From positions 919 through 55,960 of the forward strand of contig UCEZ01000009.1 of assembly GCA_900471525.1 (NCBI GenBank): 55,042 nt of DNA, given 5' to 3'. Positions 1 to 8,519 of the stretch are shown in pieces. The position numbers and the translations under genes were made by a program. This stretch comes from Hyphomicrobiales bacterium (GTDB taxonomy: Bacteria > Pseudomonadota > Alphaproteobacteria > Rhizobiales > Rhizobiaceae). The stretch's first letter is position 1, and the number at the start of each line of letters is the position of its first letter. The notes beneath the pieces were generated by a model. It searched no databases. It worked only from the letters and a program-made list of their open reading frames with translations, and was not told where the DNA came from.

Positions 1-264
1 GCCGTCGGCGCAAGCCGTGCCGCGGTCGACGCCGGTTATGCCCCGAACGACTGGCAGGTCGGCCAGACCGGCAAGGTCGTCGCGCCGCAGCTCTACATCG
101 CCGTCGGCATCTCCGGTGCCATCCAGCATCTGGCCGGTATGAAGGACAGTAAGGTCATCGTCGCCATCAACAAGGACGAGGAAGCCCCGATCTTCCAGGT
201 CGCCGACTACGGCCTCGTCGGTGACCTCTTCACCATCCTGCCGGAACTCGAAAAAGCGCTGTGA
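1..264 (+). CDS. etfA: Electron transfer flavoprotein alpha subunit, C-terminal part
   Basis: The reading frame is open from the window edge and encodes the last 87 residues of ETF-alpha, the FAD-binding subunit that takes electrons from acyl-CoA and other dehydrogenases in the cytoplasm. The family signature region around the flavin is visible: [13 protein letters not shown], then [29 protein letters not shown] and [24 protein letters not shown]. The 5' part lies outside the window. The stop codon overlaps the GTG start of the next gene, which encodes ETF-ubiquinone oxidoreductase, so the electron carrier and its membrane acceptor appear translationally coupled. The assignment is secure; only the missing 5' end is unseen. 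Confidence 0.95.
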   Translation, partial: AVGASRAAVDAGYAPNDWQVGQTGKVVAPQLYIAVGISGAIQHLAGMKDSKVIVAINKDEEAPIFQVADYGLVGDLFTILPELEKAL

Positions 265-1934
265 GTATTGTGAGCGACGGACAAGAACTGCCCGAGCGCG
301 AATCGATGGAATTCGACGTTGTGATCGTCGGTGCGGGGCCTGCCGGTTTGTCTGCCGCCATCCGTCTGAAGCAGGTCAATCCGGAGCTATCGGTCGTCGT
401 GCTTGAGAAGGGCGCGGAAGTGGGCGCGCATATCCTGTCGGGTGCCGTCGTTGATCCGATCGGCATCGACCGGCTGTTGCCGGGGTGGCGCAAGGAGGAA
501 GGGCATCCCTTCAAGACCGAGGTCAAGGATGACCAGTTCCTGCTGCTCGGCCCGGCCGGCTCCATCCGCCTGCCGAATTTCCTGATGCCGCCGCTGATGA
601 ACAATCACGGCAACTACATCGTGTCGCTCGGCCTCGTCTGTCGCTGGCTCGCTGAAAAGGCCGAAGCGCTTGGTGTCGAGATCTATCCGGGCTTTGCTGC
701 AACCGAGGTGCTCTACAATGACGCGGGCGCCGTCATCGGTGTTGCCACCGGCGACATGGGCATCGAGAAGAATGGCGAGCCCGGTCCGAACTTCGCCCGC
801 GGCATGGAGCTTCTCGGCAAATACACCCTGATCGGCGAGGGCGTGCGCGGCTCGCTTGCCAAGCAGCTGATCGCCAAATATGATCTTTCCAAGAACCGCG
901 AACCGCAAAAATTCGGCATCGGCATCAAGGAACTCTGGGAGGTCAAGCCGGAGAACCACAAACAGGGACTGGTGCAGCATTCCTTCGGCTGGCCGCTCGG
1001 CATGAAGACCGGTGGCGGTTCGTTCCTCTATCATCTGGAAGACAATCTGGTCGCCGTCGGCTTCGTCGTCCACCTCAACTACAAGAACCCCTATCTCTAC
1101 CCGTTCGAGGAATTCCAGCGCTTCAAGACGCATCCGGCCATCCGCGGCACCTTCGCCGGCGGCAAGCGCTTGACCTATGGCGCGCGCGCCATCACCGAGG
1201 GCGGCTATCAGTCGGTGCCGAAGCTGTCCTTCCCCGGCGGTGCGCTGATCGGCTGCTCGGCCGGTTTCGTCAACGTGCCGCGCATTAAGGGCAGCCACAA
1301 CGCGGTGCTGTCCGGCATCCTCGCGGCCGAGAAGCTCGCCGATGCAATTGCGGCGGGGCGCGCCAATGACGAGGTCATCGAGATCGAGAACGGCTGGCGC
1401 GAGAGTGCGATCGGCTCCGACCTGAAGAAGGTCCGCAACGTCAAGCCGCTCTGGTCGAAGCTCGGCACGGCCGCCGGCGTCGCGCTCGGCGGGCTCGACA
1501 TGTGGACCAATACCCTGTTCGGCTTCTCCTTCTTCGGCACGCTGAAACACGGCAAGACCGACGCGCAGTCGCTCGAACCCGCGTCGATGCACAAGAAGAT
1601 CGACTATCCGAAGCCCGACGGTGTGCTGACCTTCGATCGCCTCTCCTCGGTGTTCCTGTCGAACACCAATCACGAGGAAAACGAGCCGGTGCACCTGAAG
1701 GTCAAGGATATGGACCTGCAGAAGCGCTCCGAGCACGACATCTATGCCGGACCGTCCACCCGCTACTGTCCGGCCGGCGTCTATGAATGGGTGGAAAAGG
1801 ACGGAGAAGACGTTTTCGTCATCAACGCCCAAAACTGCGTCCACTGCAAGACCTGCGACATCAAGGACCCCAACCAGAACATCAACTGGGTGCCGCCGCA
1901 AGGCGGCGAAGGGCCGGTCTACCCGAATATGTGA
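261..1934 (+). CDS. Electron transfer flavoprotein-ubiquinone oxidoreductase
   Basis: This 557-residue flavoprotein passes electrons from reduced ETF to ubiquinone at the inner membrane. A dinucleotide-binding motif GAGPAG sits at residues 24-29, and the C-terminal 4Fe-4S ferredoxin-like segment has Cys 503, 526, 529 and 532 (YCPAGVYEW, then CVHCKTC) followed by the family ending [17 protein letters not shown]. The length is normal for the family. The GTG start at 261 overlaps the etfA stop. An ATG at 306 would remove the N-terminal LPERES segment, which I recall as present in rhizobial homologues, so GTG is preferred. The gene lies directly behind its electron donor. Confidence is very high. 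Confidence 0.96.
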   Translation: MSIVSDGQELPERESMEFDVVIVGAGPAGLSAAIRLKQVNPELSVVVLEKGAEVGAHILSGAVVDPIGIDRLLPGWRKEEGHPFKTEVKDDQFLLLGPAGSIRLPNFLMPPLMNNHGNYIVSLGLVCRWLAEKAEALGVEIYPGFAATEVLYNDAGAVIGVATGDMGIEKNGEPGPNFARGMELLGKYTLIGEGVRGSLAKQLIAKYDLSKNREPQKFGIGIKELWEVKPENHKQGLVQHSFGWPLGMKTGGGSFLYHLEDNLVAVGFVVHLNYKNPYLYPFEEFQRFKTHPAIRGTFAGGKRLTYGARAITEGGYQSVPKLSFPGGALIGCSAGFVNVPRIKGSHNAVLSGILAAEKLADAIAAGRANDEVIEIENGWRESAIGSDLKKVRNVKPLWSKLGTAAGVALGGLDMWTNTLFGFSFFGTLKHGKTDAQSLEPASMHKKIDYPKPDGVLTFDRLSSVFLSNTNHEENEPVHLKVKDMDLQKRSEHDIYAGPSTRYCPAGVYEWVEKDGEDVFVINAQNCVHCKTCDIKDPNQNINWVPPQGGEGPVYPNM

Positions 1935-1965
1935 ATTTTCTCACCGCTAAAGAAAGTGCACTGCG

Positions 1966-2400
1966 ATGCTGATCGAGAAACAGGACATATCATCTCAACA
2001 TTCATTAAAACTCGTTGAAAGTGCAATCAAAGCCTCCGCGGCGAGCGGATGCAAAATCTGTGTCGCAGTTGTCGATGGCAATGGATTTGTAACCGCGCTG
2101 CGCCGGATGGATGACGTACCACATGCTGTGACCGATTTCGCATTGGATAAAGCCTATACTGCTGTCATGACACGCAAAACAACGGCCGCTTTCTTTGGCA
2201 GAATGGAAAGCAGCCCCTCTCTGAAAATGGGTCTCGGCAATCGGCCGCGCTTAATGGTCTGGGGCGGCGGCCTGCCACTCTTTTTCGGTGATAGAATTGT
2301 GGGCGCTATAGGTGTGTCAGGAGCGCAAGAGCATGAAGACATTCAATTTGCTGAGGCTGCGGTGCTCGAATCCGGTCTATCCTGGGAAGCAATTTCTTAG
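1966..2400 (+). CDS. GlcG/HbpS-family (DUF336) protein
   Basis: The 144-residue protein has the layout of the GlcG/HbpS (DUF336) family: an N-terminal helix, then CVAVVDGNGFVTALRRMDDV, a central helix containing KAYTAV, and the glycine-rich GGGLPLFFGDRIVGAIGVSG close to the end. Some members bind haem (HbpS) and others sit in glycolate or aromatic operons, but the role is usually unknown. It starts 31 bases after the ETF-QO stop, so it could be co-transcribed. Its base composition is visibly more AT-rich than the two genes before it, which hints at a separate origin. No signal peptide is seen, so it is probably cytoplasmic. Family assignment is firm; function is not. Confidence 0.85.
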   Translation: MLIEKQDISSQHSLKLVESAIKASAASGCKICVAVVDGNGFVTALRRMDDVPHAVTDFALDKAYTAVMTRKTTAAFFGRMESSPSLKMGLGNRPRLMVWGGGLPLFFGDRIVGAIGVSGAQEHEDIQFAEAAVLESGLSWEAIS

Positions 2401-3089
2401 AAACGCGTCAGCATGACCTCGCGCTCGAGGTTCTTCCACCGCGAGACAGGATGCGCACTGAAGGAAATTGTCTGAGCTATACTCGTCCCCCCTGGCTGGT
2501 TAGCCTAATGGAGCGTCGATCGATGAAGGTGGCCGCAGTGGCGCTCGCTAACAAAATGGCGCGTGTTGCTTGAGTGTTGAGCCGAAACAAGTCGGCGCGC
2601 GCTATCCGCACAAGCAGTCTGAATACACGAGGATATGTCGTGGATGACATTGGTAAAGAGCAGGAAACTTATCACGCACCTACGCCAGTCGGCCCAAGGA
2701 AAGGGACAACCCACTATGCACCAGGCGCTTCGAGCGCTTGCTTTTGACCGGGACCGAATCCGCGGAGAGCATTATGCCAGCGGCCAAGTTCTGAGCCGCA
2801 TCCAATGGCCGGACACATGGCAGCTCCGACCAGCAGCGTGCAAAAAAGTCGGAAACCTCTTGCCAACCCGAAGCCGTCCACACATGGGGCATTCCGGCCG
2901 AGTGCCTATCGGTGGAATATGTCGAGCTAGCAATCTGGACCTATCGCAAATCTCGGGCCTTAGGGAATTGGCTCGGCATAGTCTCGGGCTCGGGATAAGT
3001 CTCGGACGTTCGCATCGATACGCTGAGTATAAAAAGCCGGAATTTTCGCTAAAGAATCCAGCCTAATAGCTCTCTTTGACAGGGAATGC
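2401..3089. other. Long non-coding stretch, nothing recognised
   Basis: About 690 bases carry no gene I can recognise on either strand. The longest frame (from 2635, preceded by a GAGGA) encodes a composition-biased peptide without a family motif, and the opposite frames look equally random. The stretch ends where gene remnants begin, so it is probably eroded DNA at a recombination junction. Confidence 0.5.
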
Positions 3090-3240
3090 GGCGGTTCGAT
3101 TCCATTCAAGGCGCCCGTGGGCAAACCACAGATAAAGTTCAGCGACGCTTGCCGGCAGCACAAGCAGTTCACGTGTCTTCGGCCCCAACTCCCCGCTAGG
3201 TGGAATGCTCCCCAGGCCAGGCCGTGAGTGCGAGATCGAA
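3090..3240 (-). pseudogene. Possible carboxymuconolactone decarboxylase-family remnant
   Basis: Read on the minus strand, this short piece contains GELGPKTRELLVL followed by a segment ending in LWFAHGRL. It resembles the core of carboxymuconolactone decarboxylase/AhpD-like proteins (L-P-P-x-L-R-E-L then Y-E-W-x-x-H). The catalytic Cys-containing part is absent and the frame drifts into unrelated sequence on both sides. Its upstream end meets the truncated oxidoreductase on the other strand. This is a weak, pattern-based call. Confidence 0.3.
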
Positions 3241-3852
3241 ATCGCAGCGGCCATTCTAACGAAAGGCCTGACAGCCTGGATGGCGATCAACGCGATGGCA
3301 AAGCCCAGCGAATCCGATGTCGTCCTCGTTCAAGGCACAACCGGCGGGGTCGGCAATCTGCTCGCCCGTTGGTTAAGGTCTCGCGGTTTCAAGGTGATTG
3401 GAACCGGATCACGCCACAAGCTGGCCGAGTTGGAGCAAGCCGTCGATCACGCGTTCGGTTATGGAACGTCTGGACTCGATGAACACATCGGAGTTTTGGC
3501 ACCCCGCGGTGTCGACATCGTCTATGAGCTGGTCGGAGCAACGACGTTTACCTCCACGGTCGGCGCGATCCGCGACGGCGGAACGATAGCCATGATCGGT
3601 GCGGCGTCGGGTGGTCCCGCCATCGACGAGGCGGAACTCAACAAGCGTGGCATCCGTCTTGTAAGAGGCAGCACGTCTCAGCATGTGACGAAAAACAACC
3701 TGCAGGATGCCGCGGATGAATTGTTCGAGGCATGGCGAAACGGTGTGTTCGGCGTCATCAATGCCCGCAAATATCCACTTTCACAGGCTCAGCAAGCCCA
3801 CACGGACATTCTTGAACGTAGCCACAGTGGTCCAATAGTTCTCATTCCCTAG
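3205..3852 (+). pseudogene. N-terminally truncated quinone oxidoreductase (MDR family)
   Basis: The 215 residues match the C-terminal two thirds of a zeta-crystallin-like NADPH:quinone oxidoreductase: EIAAAILTKGLTAWMA, the nucleotide-binding VVLVQGTTGGVGNLLARWLRSRG, then VDIVYELVG and GGTIAMIGAASGG. The family is usually about 320 residues, so roughly 110 N-terminal residues (the GroES-like catalytic fold) are missing. Upstream in the same frame there is a stop at 3133 and no homologous sequence. The ATG at 3205 is therefore likely fortuitous, with no good ribosome site. The C-terminal end looks complete. I call it a gene remnant, not a functional short protein. Confidence 0.75.
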
Positions 3853-3961
3853 CACCTCACACGAAGGAAACTGTCATGTCAGATTGCGAAGATCTCCATC
3901 TTGTTTTCCGGGACGAGGTGACAAAAGTGCAATCAAGGCCGGGTTGCCCACTGGTATCAGT

Positions 3962-4891
3962 TCACTCCACGGCGCGGGTACGGTCGTTGCACTGCGGGGC
4001 GCCCCGCCCATCGACGAGGTTCGCGACGAAATAGGTCGCCTGGTGGCAGAAATCCAAGTAGGCACGGACGATGCTGGAAGGATTCCGATGCGATGGATAG
4101 AGCAAGTTGACCTGCTGTTCCGGTATAGGATGGTCTACGAGCAGGGTGCAGAGCTGACCATTTCGAATGGGTTCCGCGGCCAGGAACGGAGGCAATTCGG
4201 TAACGACTTCACCGGCAAGCGCCCGGCTGCGAAGGTGCATATAGTCATTGGTGGTCAGCGCTGCGTTTGGCTCGAAAATCTGTTGGCCCAACTGCCAAGA
4301 GCCCTGAGTATTGGCATCTCGACACCAAACCGCGCAGGGAAAGCGGTGCAGTTCTTCCGGTGAGCTAGGCACACCCAAGCGCTCAAGCAATGCTGGGCTT
4401 GCAACCAGTGTGTGGCGATAGACGAGCAATCGCCGCGCCACCATCGCTTCATGTATGATGACCCCGACACGTAGCGCGACGTCGATACCGTCCTGGACAA
4501 GATCGACCCGGCGGTCTGTTGTGTAGACGCTGAGCTGGATATCGCGGTATTGGCGCTGGAACGCAGCAAGCAATTCCCACCACGGTTCGAAAGCCGTTGG
4601 TAAAGAGACCCGCAGGCGTCCCTTTAGATGTGCTTGGTCGCTTCTGACAGCCTGCTCTGCCTCTACAAACGCATCAATGCCCCGGGTCGCATGCTCGAAC
4701 AGCCGGGTTCCGGCGTCAGTCAACCGAGTGCCGCGCGTGGAGCGCTCCAGGAGTTGTACTTTCAACTCCCGTTCGAGCTCGCGGATCCGGCGGCTGAGGG
4801 TCGGAAGCGGAATGCCCATCCGCAATGCAGCAGCCGACAGGCTGCCTGCTTGGACGACATTCACGAACATCTGCGCTGCATTCAGATCCAT
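3962..4891 (-). CDS. LysR-family transcriptional regulator
   Basis: The 309-residue protein has the LysR layout. An N-terminal winged helix-turn-helix covers about residues 1-62 (AAALRMGIPLPTLSRRIRELE, LLERSTRGTRLTDAG), followed by a two-lobed effector-binding domain (LKGRLRVSLPTAFEPWW, RRVDLVQDGIDVALRVG). The ATG at 4891 is chosen over a TTG two codons earlier. The domain style is that of regulators of oxidoreductase or efflux genes. It is divergent from the exported SnoaL-like gene at 5047, a 155-base spacing typical of a LysR target, and converges with the truncated quinone oxidoreductase. The effector is unknown. Confidence 0.92.
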   Translation of the reverse strand: MDLNAAQMFVNVVQAGSLSAAALRMGIPLPTLSRRIRELERELKVQLLERSTRGTRLTDAGTRLFEHATRGIDAFVEAEQAVRSDQAHLKGRLRVSLPTAFEPWWELLAAFQRQYRDIQLSVYTTDRRVDLVQDGIDVALRVGVIIHEAMVARRLLVYRHTLVASPALLERLGVPSSPEELHRFPCAVWCRDANTQGSWQLGQQIFEPNAALTTNDYMHLRSRALAGEVVTELPPFLAAEPIRNGQLCTLLVDHPIPEQQVNLLYPSHRNPSSIVRAYLDFCHQATYFVANLVDGRGAPQCNDRTRAVE

Positions 4892-5046
4892 GGTCAACGC
4901 CTATCATACTTGAGAGGAAGATTGCCACAAATGTCAGTAGCGCGCCATCCGTGAGCAATCTAACTTCCAAATCACCCGTTGAGAAACCGGTTCGCTGCTG
5001 GTTTCCAACATTCACCCAGCTTCCAGGAAAAGGATGGAGAAGATCA

Positions 5047-5559
5047 ATGAGAAAGAATTTTTGCTCGATGGCCGTGGCTATTTTGCTGGTCGCAGGTGGT
5101 GGCCTGCAAGCTGGCCCGGCGGCTTTAGCTGCAGCGCAAACGACAAGCGCAACTGCAACAAATCCGGCCGATGAAGCTGCGATAAAGACGGTACTTGCTT
5201 CATACGAAACAGCTCTCAACGCGTCAGATACTGACACTGTGATGTCGCTCTATACCGACGATGCCGTGTTGCTGCCACAAGAGACCCCAACCGTTGTGGG
5301 CGCCGAGGCGGTTAAGCAATTCTACGTCGGGACGTTCAAGGCGATCAAAATCGATCTCAAGTTCCAGATCGCCGAGGTGCAGATCGTCTCGGACGAATGG
5401 GCATTTTTGCGAACGACATCAGCTGGTACCATGAAGGTTCTGGCCACCGGCAACGAGATTCCCGCCCACACTCAGGAACTGTTTGTATTGCAAAAGGAAG
5501 CCGGGCAGTGGAAGCTCGCTCGCTACGGCTTCTCTTCTACACTTCCTGCCGGAATGTAA
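5047..5559 (+). CDS. Exported SnoaL/DUF4440-like (NTF2-fold) protein
   Basis: The protein has 170 residues. The first 35 or so form a Sec-type signal peptide (basic MRKNF, then AVAILLVAGGGLQAGPAALAAAQ). Residues from about 40 onward form an NTF2-like fold: AIKTVLASYETALNASDTDTV, SLYTDDAVLLPQ, and a final strand pair ELFVLQKEAGQWKLARYGFSS. Such SnoaL/DUF4440 domains bind small molecules or act as accessory enzymes, and no catalytic residue can be named. The ATG at 5047 follows GGATGGAGAAG and is the only start giving a clean signal peptide; the frame itself extends upstream to 4825. It is probably controlled by the divergent LysR gene. Confidence 0.85.
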   Translation: MRKNFCSMAVAILLVAGGGLQAGPAALAAAQTTSATATNPADEAAIKTVLASYETALNASDTDTVMSLYTDDAVLLPQETPTVVGAEAVKQFYVGTFKAIKIDLKFQIAEVQIVSDEWAFLRTTSAGTMKVLATGNEIPAHTQELFVLQKEAGQWKLARYGFSSTLPAGM

Positions 5560-5602
5560 TTCCGCTAAGTATGACCCCCACAAACAGGAATAGCCCTGAA
5601 AA

Positions 5603-5636
5603 ATCCGGGTTGGCATCATCGGATGCCAACCCGGAT
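5603..5636. terminator. Perfect 15-bp hairpin, likely bidirectional or minus-strand terminator
   Basis: Bases 5603-5617 (ATCCGGGTTGGCATC) are the exact reverse complement of 5622-5636, with a 4-base ATCG loop. On the minus strand the stem is followed by TTTTCAGGG, giving a short U-tract; on the plus strand there is none. It lies 44 bases after the SnoaL-like gene and about 320 bases past the end of the marR gene. Confidence 0.6.
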
Positions 5637-5955
5637 CGAGGATGGGTGGTTGACGCGCACATTTCCGTTTTGTCACGACGGCAGCCGAGCGAATGCTTCG
5701 AAAACATATCGAGCAAACTCAGCGGGAAGTGTAAAGCAACGTCCGCAACCGCAACGCGGCCAAGGCTTCATGACCTGGCCCGCACGGTCCGTGCGAGCTA
5801 CGCCTGCTTCGGCGTTGCGTAAAATTTCCTGGTGTGCGTCCAGTTCGTCGGAGGGATTTCGACGAATAGATCCTGACGATTGGCATTTGATTCATGATTA
5901 TGCCCGCACTGTCGGCATCCGTTCGACCGCCGGCTTAGCGAGAGAATTGGGTGGC
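5637..5955. other. Intergenic stretch, nothing recognised
   Basis: This lies between the hairpin and the end of the marR gene. Frames on both strands are short and show no family motif. It may be 3' flanking DNA left by rearrangement. Confidence 0.4.
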
Positions 5956-6438
5956 CTAGCCGGAATTGATTTCATACTTTTCGGGAAGGCGAAGAGGGGC
6001 GCGGCTTCGTTCATTGACGGCATCCGTGGCCTTCCTCAACAATGCCTGGAATTGTTGCTGCTCCGTGGCGTCTAACCCCGAGAGAATGATCCGCTGAACG
6101 CGCTCGACATGCGGTATGGCCTGATCGAGCAAATGTTCGCCGGCCTCTGAAAGCCGCAGCTCGCGTGCTCGGCGGTCCTGGCCATTGACTACGCGCAGAA
6201 CAAGTCCCTTCTGCACCAACCGATCGACGACACCACCGATCGTAGTCCTGTCATAGGCGATAAGCCCGGCAAGGGTAGCCTGATCCAATCCAGGATTTTG
6301 TCTCGTCACCACAAGCGCCCCGAACTGAACGGGCGTCAGATCCTGTCCCACTTCGCCTATTTCGGCCATGAAAATGGAGACCGCCGCCTGTTGCAGGCGC
6401 CGAATGAGATGGCCAGGCAATTGGTACAAATCGTCCAT
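5956..6438 (-). CDS. MarR-family transcriptional regulator
   Basis: The 160-residue protein has the MarR fold: a helical N-terminus (LPGHLIRRLQQAAVSIF), a winged helix (LTPVQFGALVVTRQNPGLDQATLAGLIAYDRTTIGGVVDRLVQKGLV) with the wing signature NGQDRRARELRLSEAG near residue 90, and C-terminal dimerisation helices. The ATG at 6438 has a clear AAGGAGAG ribosome site; longer in-frame starts do not. It is divergent from the gentisate dioxygenase gene and shares its 192-base promoter region. It is therefore most likely the local repressor of gentisate degradation, relieved by an aromatic ligand as in other MarR regulators of phenolic catabolism. The ligand is an inference. Confidence 0.92.
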   Translation of the reverse strand: MDDLYQLPGHLIRRLQQAAVSIFMAEIGEVGQDLTPVQFGALVVTRQNPGLDQATLAGLIAYDRTTIGGVVDRLVQKGLVLRVVNGQDRRARELRLSEAGEHLLDQAIPHVERVQRIILSGLDATEQQQFQALLRKATDAVNERSRAPLRLPEKYEINSG

Positions 6439-6630
6439 GAAAACTCTCCTTACCCCAATTGACGCATATCGTCCCAATACGCAACGCGTCGCTTTCTCCA
6501 TCCGATAGATATTTGACAAGTATACTGATGATATGTTTACTTACTATAATGATTATGGGAGAAGTTGCAAAACGAAAGCGGTTTTTGAGTTCACCCATGG
6601 CCGGCATTTCGGTGGTTTCAGGAGGAAACG
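6439..6630. promoter_or_regulatory. Divergent marR/gentisate operon control region
   Basis: This AT-rich gap between the marR start and the dioxygenase start contains TTGACA (6513-6518), the palindrome AGTATACT (6519-6526) and a perfect TATAAT (6545-6550). The spacing between that TTGACA and TATAAT is too long (26 bases) for a simple sigma-70 pair, so the exact promoter is uncertain. The palindrome is a candidate MarR operator. Confidence 0.4.
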
Positions 6631-7722
6631 GTGCAAGCGAGCGAGAGAACAAGTTCCGAAGAACAGAATGACACCGAACTGAAGCAGCTCTATGCTGATT
6701 TCGAGGCGAACAATCTGATGCCGCTTTGGACACAGACGAACGACCTGATGCCGTTTCATCCCAAGCCGAAGGCCGTTCCGCATGTCTGGAAGTGGTCGAC
6801 GCTTTATCCCTTGGCACAGCGTTCAGGCGATCTCATTCCGGTAGGTCGTGGCGGCGAGCGCAGGGCAATCGGTCTGGCCAATCCCGGTTTGGGCGGGCGC
6901 GCCTACATCAGCCCCACGCTTTGGGCGGCGATCCAGTATCTCGGGCCAAAGGAAACCGCGCCGGAGCATCGGCACGCACAGAACGCGTTCCGTTTCGTCG
7001 TCGAAGGCGAGGGCGTGTGGACGGTCGTCAATGGCGACCCGGTCCGGATGAGTCGCGGCGATTTCCTGCTCACGCCGGGCTGGCATTTCCATGGCCATCA
7101 CAATGAGACCGATCATCCCATGGCATGGATCGACGGGCTGGATATTCCATTCTCCTATCAGAACGATGTCGGCTTTTTTGAGTTCGGCTCCGAACGTGTG
7201 ACCGATTATGCAACGCCTGCATTCTCGCGCGGCGAACGCCTGTGGTGTCATCCCGGACTGCGCCCTCTCTCCGGACTGCAAAACACGGTCTCGTCTCCGA
7301 TCGGTGCCTATCGGTGGGAGTTCACCGATCGTGCGCTGACCCAACAGCTCTTGCTGGAGGAAGAAGGCAAGCCCGCTACCGTCGAGCAGGGGCACGCGGC
7401 AATCCGCTATGTCAACCCGACGACAGGCAGCGACGTCATGCCGACAATCCGTGCGGAATTCCACCGCCTGCGCGAGGGCGTGCAGACGTCGGGCCGGCGC
7501 GAAGTCGGGTCATCGATCTTCCAGGTGTTCGATGGGCGTGGGTCGGTTGAACTGGGCGATACACTTCACAAGCTGGAAAAGGGCGATATCTTTGTGGTGC
7601 CGTCGTGGATACGCTGGTCGCTTCAGGCGGAAACCCAGTTCGATCTGTTTTGCTTCTCCGATGCGCCAATCATGGAGCGGTTGAATTTTGCGCGGACGCA
7701 AGTTGACGGGGATGAACGTTGA
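6631..7722 (+). CDS. Gentisate 1,2-dioxygenase
   Basis: The 363-residue bicupin enzyme opens the gentisate ring to maleylpyruvate using Fe(II). The first cupin carries the metal-binding PEHRHAQNAFRFVVEG (His113, His115) and TPGWHFHGHHNE (His152/154/156 region). The second cupin is recognisable near the end (FQVFDGRGSVELGD, LEKGDIFVVPSW) without an equal metal site, as in known gentisate dioxygenases. The GTG start follows GGAGGAAACG. It is the first gene of a four-gene set with overlapping ends that includes fumarylpyruvate hydrolase and a zeta-GST isomerase, which fixes the substrate as gentisate rather than 1-hydroxy-2-naphthoate. Regulation is probably by the divergent MarR protein. Confidence 0.94.
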   Translation: MQASERTSSEEQNDTELKQLYADFEANNLMPLWTQTNDLMPFHPKPKAVPHVWKWSTLYPLAQRSGDLIPVGRGGERRAIGLANPGLGGRAYISPTLWAAIQYLGPKETAPEHRHAQNAFRFVVEGEGVWTVVNGDPVRMSRGDFLLTPGWHFHGHHNETDHPMAWIDGLDIPFSYQNDVGFFEFGSERVTDYATPAFSRGERLWCHPGLRPLSGLQNTVSSPIGAYRWEFTDRALTQQLLLEEEGKPATVEQGHAAIRYVNPTTGSDVMPTIRAEFHRLREGVQTSGRREVGSSIFQVFDGRGSVELGDTLHKLEKGDIFVVPSWIRWSLQAETQFDLFCFSDAPIMERLNFARTQVDGDER

Positions 7723-8519
7723 CGACACTCGATGACGCCCGCAGCGCGTTGCGCGATCGCCTTGGTGTTGGCGCCCGGTATGACGATCCGGCAGCACCAG
7801 CCAGGGAACTCGCATGGGCGCGGACCGGCACCGCATATTTTGCGCGCAAGCTGAACGAATTGACCGATGTGGAATTGCTTGCACCGGTGATGGTCGGTGA
7901 CAGATCGCGGCGGCGCGTGGTCGCAGAGGTCAGCTATCAGGCCAGAGCGCTCGCGCAATATATCGAATGGGCTCGCTTGCGTGTTGTTCATCCGACCAGC
8001 GTTCCTTTTTCAAGCATGCCGAACGACGTTGCATTGGCCGTCACGCTGCAGGCAGGGGCGCTCAGGAATCTCTTTCAGCATTCGGAAGTTCATCTGAATG
8101 TGGAATGGCGAGATCTCGATGCCGAGGGCTGGTGCGCAGCCTTCTATATGCAAGGCGGGACGCAGATGTCGGCCCGGCAAACGGCCTGGATCAGGGCCCG
8201 CAGCATCTGGCTGCGCGCCGTGGATCTCGGCAATGGCGGCTCATTCGATGATTTTCCAGCTGATCTCATCGACGCGATTCTGCTTGACGCGGCCGCGAAC
8301 TGGGACGGCGAGAAATCATACAAGTTACGGCCGAGTGACAGAAACCTGACGATAGATATTGGCCATACTTCGCCCGTTTCGTTCGTCGTTGGCACCGCAG
8401 CCAATCTCGCGCGTTGGCTTACCGGACGAGGTGTGCGGAACCTGTTCAGCGAAAATTCGAGCGTCCGCCCACTGGCGGCAAACATGGATCACTTTATGAA
8501 AGGGCAACGAGATGATTGA
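7719..8519 (+). CDS. DinB/MDMPI-like maleylpyruvate isomerase-family protein, metal ligands apparently lost
   Basis: This 266-residue protein resembles the mycothiol-dependent maleylpyruvate isomerase family: a four-helix DinB-like N-terminal domain (ELLAPVMVGDRSRRRVVAEV) and the late motifs RSIWLRAVDLG and FVVGTAANLARWLTGR. By eye, the three residues that bind zinc in the actinobacterial enzyme (a His in VVAH, then Glu and His in REVWxHAVDL) are Glu70, Ser162 and Arg166 here. It may therefore be a pseudoenzyme, or work differently. Translation probably starts at TTG 7719, overlapping the dioxygenase stop; its own stop overlaps the next gene. A GSH-type isomerase is also present two genes on, so its role is open. 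Confidence 0.75.
   Translation: MTTLDDARSALRDRLGVGARYDDPAAPARELAWARTGTAYFARKLNELTDVELLAPVMVGDRSRRRVVAEVSYQARALAQYIEWARLRVVHPTSVPFSSMPNDVALAVTLQAGALRNLFQHSEVHLNVEWRDLDAEGWCAAFYMQGGTQMSARQTAWIRARSIWLRAVDLGNGGSFDDFPADLIDAILLDAAANWDGEKSYKLRPSDRNLTIDIGHTSPVSFVVGTAANLARWLTGRGVRNLFSENSSVRPLAANMDHFMKGQRDD

Noticed and set aside
387..1901. Long minus-strand frame (504 codons) opposite ETF-QO
   Set aside because: It is the antisense shadow of a certain gene in GC-rich DNA, with biased composition and no family motif.
2635..3066. 143-codon plus-strand frame with a GAGGA before the ATG
   Set aside because: The composition looks random and no family pattern is visible; opposing frames are equally long.
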